64,000 nucleotides of DNA from Triangularia verruculosa (Eukaryota > Ascomycota > Sordariomycetes > Sordariales > Podosporaceae): assembly GCA_033296885.1 (NCBI GenBank), contig MU863889.1, forward strand, positions 310,001 to 374,000. The letters run 5' to 3'. Positions within the stretch are counted from its first letter, which is position 1; each line of letters starts with the position of its first letter. A program made the translations under genes and the position numbers. The notes under the pieces are model-generated. The model was not told where the DNA came from and made no database searches. It was given only the letters and a program-made list of their open reading frames with translations. Shown one piece after another: positions 56,110 through 64,000 of this stretch.

Positions 56110-56628
56110 ATGAAGTTCCTCACCCTTCTCGCCGCCGCCGTCGGGCTGGTTTCTGCCTCCGCACTCCCTGCCATTGAGGAGCGCGATGTTCAGACTGTTT
56201 CGATCAAGTTCCGGGGTGGTCCGGCTGAGTACTCTCTGACTTTCCCTGCTGATGGATCTGAGGTTTTCACCAGTATGCTACCCGCTCAGCTTCTCTCCTT
56301 TCTATCTATCTAGGTATACAAGGTTGCTGACACAGTCACAGACAACGCCCTCTCCGTCTCCATCATCGAGTCTGCTTACTACATCTCCAGCTTTTGCACC
56401 TTCTACACCGCCGGCGAAAAGGCTCTCCAGCAGGGTATTTCGTCCGGTGGTCTCAACCAGCTGTTCGTCGGCCCGCCCCAGCCGATCAAGAGCGTCAGGT
56501 GCCAGGGCTTCTGCTTGCCCGTGTATGGTGACTGCTACCGCAACGGGCAGTATGTTGGCCCTTGCTGCAATGGGTTCTGCGCTGCGAACAAGTGCAGACC
56601 CTGGGTTAACCCCTACACTGGGCAGTAA
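56110..56628 (+). CDS. small cysteine-rich secreted protein
   Basis: Exons 56110-56272 and 56342-56628 give 149 aa. A clear signal peptide (MKFLTLLAAAVGLVSASA) is followed by a possible pro-region with an ER site. The C-terminal 40 residues carry seven cysteines in the spacing C-x3-C-x6-C-x9-CC-x3-C-x4-C, and one more cysteine lies upstream. The CC pair flanked by spaced cysteines recalls knottin-like folds of small secreted fungal and plant proteins. No known effector or antimicrobial family is recognised. It has a TATA box and a strong-looking promoter, suggesting high expression. Confidence 0.8.
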
Positions 56629-56876
56629 ATGGTGATGTGGGGGCGAGGTTGATGATGACCGTGATATGATGGATTGGGAACTTGGATGGTTTTGGTCGAA
56701 CTTCTGGCGTGGGATTATGAATTTTGAATGGCTTTGGAACCGGGTTGTTGGGTTGCCTATGGGATTTATTATGCGCACTCCTTCAGGGAATATGTCGTTA
56801 TGAAAGCTATTTTACAATAACAAACTACCACAGACATCTGGTCTGGCAATTGCTAGCGCCCAAACTCCCGTCTACT

Positions 56877-57557
56877 TCATCGCCGCTCTAGTTTCGCCGT
56901 TGCATCCCCCTTCATTGCCTTCTGATCCTCCTTCATCGCCCTTTGATCCTCCATCGCCTTCTGATCCTCCTTTTCCCGCTGGGCCCTCTCCTCTTCCCTC
57001 TTTTTTCTCCGCTTTGCCAGCTCCTCGTCCATTTCCCTCTCAAGCCGCGCTCTATATTCCTGCGGAGTAACGGACGGTGCTTGCATTGCCTTGAGGGCGC
57101 ACTCATATGCCTTGTCCATCAATTCCTTGGCCCTGGATAGCTCGTCGCCTGATTTAATGTAGTGTTTCGTTGCTTGAGCCAGCGTTACTTCGGTCTCTGC
57201 GGCGAGGTATTCTCGAGATTTTGGGTCCATTTTGGTCGTTTTGATCCTGATGCGGCAATGCCGCTTGAGCAGCCCTAGCTCATCCATGGCTTGGTGTTCG
57301 GCTCGGAAACGGTGGTGCTCTGGGATGGTGGCGAGGAGGCCGGAGGCGCTAGTGTCCTCGGTTTCATGTTTGATGGTGATGTTGTTGCTGGGTTCGGGCT
57401 TGATAGTGGGTTGGGTTGCGGTGCCGGTGGTTTTCGCAGAGGGTGGGAGAATGCTTTGTGCCGCAGTTGGGACTTGGGAGGCATCGGCTTCGGACTTGAC
57501 GCGTTTGCTTTCTGGGGCGTCGTCGTGCTCAGACTTCAAGCGCTTCTGGGACGTCAT
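56877..57557 (-). CDS. unknown charged coiled-coil protein with four psi-K-x-E motifs
   Basis: The frame is open to 57692, but the ATG at 57557 (MTSQKRLKSEHDDAPESKRV) begins the conserved-looking part, giving 226 aa. The first 75 residues hold four psi-K-x-E sites (LKSE, VKSE, IKPE, IKHE), the SUMO-attachment consensus, together with basic patches (KRVK). The C-terminal half is a charged helix (ARLEREMDEELAKRRKKREE) ending in a short tandem repeat of (E/K)DQ(K/R)AM. It looks nuclear and could be a scaffold; no domain is recognised. Confidence 0.6.
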   Translation of the reverse strand: MTSQKRLKSEHDDAPESKRVKSEADASQVPTAAQSILPPSAKTTGTATQPTIKPEPSNNITIKHETEDTSASGLLATIPEHHRFRAEHQAMDELGLLKRHCRIRIKTTKMDPKSREYLAAETEVTLAQATKHYIKSGDELSRAKELMDKAYECALKAMQAPSVTPQEYRARLEREMDEELAKRRKKREEERAQREKEDQKAMEDQRAMKEDQKAMKGDATAKLERR

Positions 57558-57692
57558 GTTGGGCAATTCGTCTTTCAATGAAGAGATTAGACTGTGTTTT
57601 TGGTGTCTCCGAGTTCTGGATCTCCTGTGAAGAATTAATGCCCTCGCGAAACCTTGTGCCGAACTTGCTTCGTGCACGATTGGGGCTTCCAT

Positions 57693-58399
57693 TCAAAGTT
57701 TGCCGCCACGTGCGGAGCTTGTAGAGTCCTCTATTCCTTTCCTTTCGAATGGGCCTTGCGGTGTGGTGCCCTCTTCTTCTTTGAGGCTCTCTTGGTCAGT
57801 TTGGTTAGGCGATGCTCTTGCTGTTGGCGGAGCTAGGTAATTTTCCATCATTTTCCTCAGTTGCAGACAGATTTTAAGGCATTACCAACACAGCCGACCC
57901 CTATCACAGATATCTGGAACACAAGGGTGGCCACCGTGTAGATTATGAACCTTGAACAGAGGGCGCGTTTTTGAGTTTGCGGCGTTGCGCCTTAGTCACA
58001 TGCAGTTTGCGAGGCTTAACAAAAGAAATCACACTCAGCGCCTGTAGATACGAAGGAGTGTTACCCTAGCTTCGCAAAAAAGCAGTTGGATATAATAAAC
58101 TCGAAAGATAAAGACATAGTCTGGAAGGAAGCGGCGTTGTGGCGTTGGTGGGATGGATCCTCTCTATTAGTCCGGCATAGAAGCGCAAGAGGTCTGAAGG
58201 AACGATGACCGCGGAGCTGCTTAAGAGGTGTAATAAAGGATTGACAAAATTTTAGTCTGGGTTATTGTCAGTGAGGTGGTTAAGTTTAATGTTGTTACGG
58301 AACCGTTTAGCAAACTACCTATATAACAGCTACTTACTAGCTAAATAGGTACTGTATCTTAGGTATGTTTATTAGGAGGGGGTAGGTACCTTATTTTAT
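57693..58399. other. AT-rich spacer left of the TIR element
   Basis: No gene recognised. Includes AGGTACTGTATCTTAGGTATG-like tracts and GGTAGGTACC just before the element. Confidence 0.4.
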
Positions 58400-58876
58400 G
58401 AGACATTCTAGGGGGGCATTACCCTTTTTCTAGGGGGGCATTACCCCCATAGGGGTTAGGGTTTTATATGGCTATCAACCCACGCAATTGACCTTTGCAA
58501 TTGAACCTCTGCAATTGAACCTTTGCAATTGAAGCCTTAGAATTGAAGCCTTTGCAATTAAAGCCTTAGAATTGAAGCCTTTGCAATTGAAGCCCTCGCA
58601 ATTGAAGCCCTGGATTGGACCCTCTAGCGGGTGCAGTTGAACTTACATCTACGCGCAGGCGACGGCATCAACACCCGGATGGTAGATTGATCTTAGCATA
58701 CTTAAGCATCAAACTACACTATAATTTCTATGGGAGAATATGCCATGTGATGGCAGTTGTAGCCTTTGATAGCTATTATAATGGAAAAAGGCGCTGGGAA
58801 ATGTCATATAAAACCCTAACCCGTATGGTGGGTAATGCCCCCCTAGAAAAAGGGTAATGCCCCCCTAGAATGTCTC
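58400..58876. mobile_element. 477-bp TIR element with 8-bp target duplication (hAT-type MITE)
   Basis: The ends are inverted repeats of about 73 bp: both start GAGACATTCTAGGGGGGCAT and contain the word CTAGGGGGGCATTACCC twice, followed by GGGTTAGGGTTTTATATG. Only a few bases differ between the two ends. It is flanked on both sides by the identical 8 bp TATTTTAT (58392-58399 and 58877-58884), the duplication length made by hAT-family transposases. The inside holds a 14-bp minisatellite and no transposase. The near-identical ends and clean duplication suggest a recent insertion. Confidence 0.85.
58493..58612 (+). repeat. minisatellite inside the TIR element
   Basis: About nine tandem copies of a 14-bp unit of the type GCAATTGAAGCCTT, with GAACC variants at the left end. 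Confidence 0.85.
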
Positions 58877-58884
58877 TATTTTAT

Positions 58885-59294
58885 ACTGGGTAGTTTGTGG
58901 ATAGTAGAATCGAGAGGTGATCTAGTTAGCTACGATAAGGGATTGTCTATAGATGTTATGTGGCAATTAATGGGCATTTGAAAAGACCTTAGTTAACAAT
59001 GCTTTGAAGATAGTGTATACCTAGGCCTTGAAATATTATTGGGAGGGCTGGTCACTATCTCTCGATGCCTGGTTACTATCTCTTCATGTCTGCTTATTAG
59101 GTATTATTAAAGGCCTATATCTAATGTAGGAATCTTCTTTACTCTTCCCCGGGACGTTTGTGAAATGTGTTATCGCCTAGGCGCAACTTTCCATATTGTT
59201 CTTAGGCCTCCAATATAAACTACCTATAACGACTCTACCTAACGATAGCCTAAAGACAATAATCGAAACGTGATAAGCCTCTAAGAATAGGTTC
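58885..59294. other. AT-rich spacer, 3' of the ankyrin gene
   Basis: Nothing recognised; it is likely the ankyrin gene 3' untranslated region plus decayed AT-rich sequence. Confidence 0.4.
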
Positions 59295-62200
59295 CTACAT
59301 CAGCCTGTCTATCCAACGCATTTGATTGGGATGCTCTTCATCTTGTCTTTCAATCGGTCTTCGCCCCTTGCCATCCCTCGCGTTGACATCAGCCCCTTTG
59401 GCGAGCAATTCCCAGACCACTAGTCTATGGCCTCCCTCCACAGCCAAATGAAGGGGTGTGGACTGATCGGTCGTCTTCGCATTCGCGTCTGCGCCCTTCT
59501 CTAATAGTAACCCGACGACAACGTTATGACCTTGTTTGGCAGCCCAATGAAGAGGCGTAAATTGATCGCCAGCCCTTGCATCCACATCTGCACCTTTCAT
59601 CAGGACGAGCTGCACCAGAGCTCCATGTCCTTCTTTAGCAGCCCAGTGGAGGGGTGTATAGTGTTGTTTGGGAAGTGTCATGATATGTGTGGCTGCATCC
59701 AACAACAGCTTGATCACAGCTGGATCGCCCCCTTCTACAGCGTCCGCTAACAGGGTTTGATCACTCTGATCCTTGCCCTCAATCTTGGCCCCTCTCCGTA
59801 ACAACAACTGCACCAACTCTAAACTGCCAACTCTCACTGCGTTTTGCAGTGGTGTCTCGTCTTTACTATTCCTGACGTCAATGTCAGCCCCTTTGTCTAA
59901 CAATAGCTCCACGATGGCAACATTTCCTTTGCTAGTGGCAAAATGTAGCGGTCCTCTCTTGTCGTCCGTAGTCGCCTTGACATCGGCCCCTGCCTCGATT
60001 AGCAACTTCACCATACTAGCTTTCCCGCCCAAATGACCAAGGGAAGTGAGCAAAGGTGTCCAGCCTTCCTCGCTTTCCGCGTTGACGTTGGCCCCATTTC
60101 CTAGTAGCAGTCCAGCTACACCCTCCTGGCCAGCGCTGACTGCAACATGCAGCGGAGTCATGTTTCGACTTTCGCACTGCTCAATGTTGGCTCCACTTCT
60201 CAAGAGGAGGTCTACCACGCCCAACTTCCCTTTCCTAGCGGCGAGGTGAAGTGCTGTCGCTCTGTACTTCGAGCCGTCCACTACACTTGTGTTTGCCCCG
60301 ACCTCTAGCAATCTCTTGACGATTGGTTCATGCCCCCCCTGAGCCGCTAAGTGTAGAGGCGTGCGTCCGAGATTATCCTTGTCTTCTTTCGCAGCTGTCG
60401 TGTCTAACAAGAAATCCACCACTTCCTTTCTGGAATCGTCGTTCGAATCTGCGATAACGCCGAGGTGCAACAAAGTTCTTCCATATTGGTCACGTCCATC
60501 CAACTTGGCCTTTGCAGAAACAAGGGCTCGCATTACTCCAAGGTGTCCCCGATATGTAGCCCAATGCAAAGGGGAAACCCCCGAACTGTCAAGTACGTCA
60601 ATGTTAGCACCAGCCTGGATTAAGAATTGCAACGCAGGTTGTTGGTTGTAAATCGCGGCTAAATGCATGGGGGTCCTTCCATCGTGATCTTCGCTCTCAA
60701 ATGGAACACCATCTCGCCGAAGGTGTCCCATTGCAGAAAGATTGCCAAATCTGCAAGCATAATGGAAAGGTGTTCGTCCACGAATGTCTTCCTTATTGAA
60801 ATTCAGAGCCCCTTGCTGCCGCAAGTGTTGTAGGACCAACGGAAAGTTGGACTTGTTTAGCACTGCGTAATGTGCTGGTGTCCAGTCGAGAACGTCCGCT
60901 GCGTTCATGTCGAGTTGGCCCCCCTCAAACTCTTTTTCAAGTAGGGTCAAGTCGCCTATATGTACAGAGTGGTGTAGCATACTGTATTTCACGACCTTCT
61001 TATGCTCGTCAGTGAAATTGTCGAGGGGCCCGACAAATTGGGGATCCCGTGGCCGCTGTTGGGTGCCGTATAGCCCTGCGATGGCTTTCAGTATCCCACC
61101 ATGGACTTTCGAAAGCTCATCAACTAGTCTTTTCTGAAGCTCCAGGAGGCTTCTGACCTCGTTCTTTTCGCACTGTTGTTGAGTTCTAACCTTGATTATA
61201 CCCGAGACCGTACTGCAGCAATCCAGTACAAGCGCAGTGGCCTTCACGGTCATTTGGACTTGTGTGCGATTCATCACGGTTGTCAAAAGCTGTATCAACA
61301 AATCTGAAGCTTTTTCGAAGTTGGCTTGCCGCCGATGCGAGATCGCACCCAATCGAGCCCATTCCACAATAGCATCAGAGACAGCTGGCAATTTGTTCCT
61401 CGTGCTTAGCGGTGGAATTATGGCCAGGAAGATTTCATCCAGGCTTCCTAGGCCGGTGGCTTCAATACTCTGGGCGAGCTTTGATACTTGACCAGTGATC
61501 GAATCCCATTCCATCTCCTGAGTTGCAGCATCACCAAGTTCGGGTCGGACGTCTATGCTGGGCCTGATCGGCTCAGACATCCTTGCTGCGGCAGCCCACA
61601 TGAAGGCCGAGAACATGTACTGGCTATACAGTTTCTTCAAAGGGGTGAATGATTCAACCGCTAATGCCGCGAGTTCCGCCATGCTTGACTGACTGGCGTC
61701 ATTGTTGCTGGGACTTTCCAGTGTCCAATGATTCTCGTCACGCATTCCCTGAGAATCGACGCCATCATTGAGGTCAAAGCTGTTTCCAGGATCTGTATAT
61801 CTCGTGCTTGTCCTTTTGTACCGAATATGTTTCCGGCCCCGGGATGAGGATATGGTAGCATCGGATGCAAACCCAACAGCCCGGTGCGCCTCTACGACGC
61901 TCGCTTCTTCATTGCCAGCGCGTGATTGTTGTAGCCAGTCAACTGAAATAACTCTGGCCGCACCCTCGGGCATCCACCAGCGAAGGTCCTGGTATAGCGC
62001 AGGCGTATTGGGACCCAGAACCTGAAGGCTGGGTTTTTCGGGGGTCCCTTTCGCTCGTAACCATGTATCATCATCGTCTCGTCGGGGTATGTTCTCGCTG
62101 TTATCCCTGCCTTCCTCTTGCTGATGGACTGAGTAAAGCCACAATGACAAGGTCGATTCTATTTCATCGGAGAACGCTTTCGATCGACCCCCTACTCGTA

Positions 62201-64000
62201 ACAGTCGGAGATGGAGTATCGTCTCTGATACCGACAGTGTCCACACGAACTCAGAACTTTTGCTCCGAGTCCCGAATAAAGCGTCCATGCTGATCTCAAT
62301 TGCCCGCGTAAGAGAGACTGCTTCCATTGCAGCGGGTCCTGTCCAATCTGCGAGTTTACCAAGGTGCTTTCTAATTCGCATCACTTTGTCAACCCTTGTC
62401 GACTCAGGTCTAGGGTTGCAGGAAATCATTTTGGGAAACTCTGGGCTTGTCAACGCCGCCACCTTCCAGTCCCAAAGTCCGTTCAAAGGTGACTTGCGTC
62501 CTTGGTCTGCCCATGGGCGGCAATATTCGTGCCATGTAAAGGGTTTGTAGTACCAGTCTTCAATTGCGTGCTCTGCAAGCCACGGGGCGTTCTTGGGCCT
62601 GTCAAGTGTCATGGCTAGCCAGTCCAGTTCGTAGCCCTGTAAGAGGGGGACTGCGTTCGGACTTTTAACAAAGTTCATCCTGACCAAGGCTCTAAGAACA
62701 GTCATCGTAATAATGGCGCCAAGTTGAGCCACGGAGACAGACCAATACATGGCTCGTAGACCGGTAAATTGGGCTGCGAATCCAGAGATGCTGATTGCCG
62801 TGCCCATGACCGTGAGCACTGCCCTCGGCGTGACATTAAATCGCAATCTCGAAGGTCCTGCGCCTCTCCACACTTTCGAGTCTTGCCCTGGGTCTTGAAC
62901 AACTCGATATGATGTCGTAACAATAGGCTGAGAATCTTCAGGAAAAATGGCGAACGGTCTAAAGGCTTGGTCGTTCACGGTTCCAGACCTCTGAAGCCAG
63001 ACCACGCGACCCTCCCTTTTGCGCCCAGGTCGATAATATGTCTCTCTTGAACCACTCTCAACAATATAAGCACAGAGAAGTATACCTGCTGCCAGGAACA
63101 CGGTTCCGACAACTGTGCAGGGTAACCCGTAGCTCGCAATGGGTTCATCGTCCTTCTCGTACTGAAAATACAGTGTGGCAACTACGGCCCATGCGAGGAC
63201 GCCAAGCTGAATGGTGATACCGACCATGGCCACTATGTAAAGCTCTAGTCTGCCCACTTTGTTATGGACATTCAAGGCGAGGTTGGGCATCGCGACCTTG
63301 GTGTTTCTGGTGACAACAATGAGGCAGGATGTGTCGCTCTTTTCTTTACCACCGTATTCTTCAGTGTCTTCCTCAAAAAGGCTTCCAGTAAGTCGCTCCC
63401 GGATTTCGATAGCTAAAGAAGGCACGTTGTGTGAGACGATATGCGAGGTATGTCACGTCCGAGTTTGGGTTTTCCACCTACGCTTTTCTTTCAGGTGATT
63501 GCTGCTGTCAGGATGGTCAAGCTCCATTACCTCCACTTCCACTTCCGCCATTTTACTGTTCGGACCGTCTCCATCATGGTATTGGGCGAGGTCGTGGTAT
63601 TGCTCCGGCAAAAGAATAACAAACTCCCGGGTAGGGCCCTCCCCCATTACTCTCACAATCTGTTGACCATTCCAAAGCTCACAGACCTCTCTGGATGTTG
63701 ACGACATGAGTTCAGCCTCAGCAACGGCCAGGTTTTCACGCCCTCGACCGATGATCGCTTTGAGCCAAGGAGGACCCCCAATTCGGATGGCGCCCACGAC
63801 GATGGTTATTATGCCCAGTGGAGCAATGGCCAAGATGATGCTGTCTGCCCAACCCATGGACTGGCTCATGAATTGCATCGTGACCCTCTCGCCGAAGAGT
63901 GCCAAAAGTCTAAATAGTGGCTGATCAGCACCTGCGTACCCAGTGGCTCAGAGCACGGAAGGGACTTCTCCTTACGGGGCGAGATCGCTAAATAAATTGT
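59295..64000 (-). CDS. large multi-helix membrane protein with C-terminal ankyrin repeats (5' end outside the window)
   Basis: The main exon 63412-59295 (about 1370 codons) joins an exon at 63909-63482 (intron 63481-63413) and one from 63976 to the window edge (intron 63975-63910). The N-terminal part reads LALFGERVTMQFMSQSMGWA, then AIAPLGIITIVVGAI and EVCELWNGQQIVRVMG, the signature of a widespread mould protein family of unknown role. Several further helices follow (LYIVAMVGITIQLGVLAWAV; CTVVGTVFLAAGILLCAYIV; SISGFAAQFTGLRAMYWSVS). From about residue 830 of the main exon come about 15 ankyrin repeats (GRTPLHLAAQGGHEPIVKRL type) to the end. Ankyrin stacks bind partner proteins. The intact frame suggests a functional gene. 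Confidence 0.88.

Noticed and set aside
58615..58857. 80-codon ORF inside the TIR element
   Set aside because: It runs into the terminal inverted repeat and has no transposase-like residues.
1..64000. CRISPR arrays, rRNA genes, riboswitches, virus-derived genes
   Set aside because: I looked for spaced identical repeats, 5S/18S-like sequence and viral replication or capsid motifs and saw none.

Overview
This window looks like nuclear DNA of a filamentous ascomycete, most likely a sordariomycete and plausibly Sordariales. The evidence is the many short (50-90 nt) GT-AG introns, a HET (heterokaryon incompatibility) domain gene, a family-7 cellulase, F-box genes, a MARVEL-type membrane protein, an HsbA-like wall protein, a large membrane/ankyrin protein of a kind common in moulds, AT-rich repeat islands and frequent TAGGTACCTA-type intergenic tracts. 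Gene order shows no operon logic. All gene models were built by reading frames and splice phases by eye.

Layout. 0-7 kb: the end of an MFS exporter, an eight-exon CorA-like membrane protein, the first member of an unrecognised paralogous family (4361), and an amidase. 7-14 kb: a non-autonomous inverted-repeat element, a protein with 2-oxoglutarate-oxygenase-like residues, a HET-domain protein, an F-box protein and a tyrosinase fragment. 14-19 kb: almost gene-free, with a dense run of GCCAAG/CTTGGC hexamers. 19-24 kb: a CoA-transferase family III protein, repeats and minisatellites, and a proline-rich tail-anchored protein with four internal repeats. 26-32 kb: a MARVEL protein with an alternative long form, a small acidic protein and a C2H2 zinc-finger protein. 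32-45 kb: a GH7 protein with a changed catalytic triad, an F-box protein, five more members of the unknown family (one frame-broken), a PAN plus phospholipase A2-like secreted protein whose stop codon abuts a second copy of the 7-kb element, and a PAF-acetylhydrolase-like lipase. 45-64 kb: repeats, an HsbA-like protein, a tRNA-Gly, an ABCG transporter, a cysteine-rich secreted protein, a nuclear-looking coiled-coil protein, a 477-bp element with an exact 8-bp target duplication, and a very large membrane/ankyrin protein that runs off the right edge.

Functionally this reads as accessory genome: secreted enzymes (GH7, phospholipases, HsbA, a cysteine-rich protein), transporters, self/non-self recognition (HET, ankyrin) and F-box turnover, mixed with transposon remnants. 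The most novel item is the six-member protein family (about 195-250 residues, tryptophan-rich C-terminus) found only at 4.4 kb and 34.7-43.9 kb here. I recognise no named domain in it.
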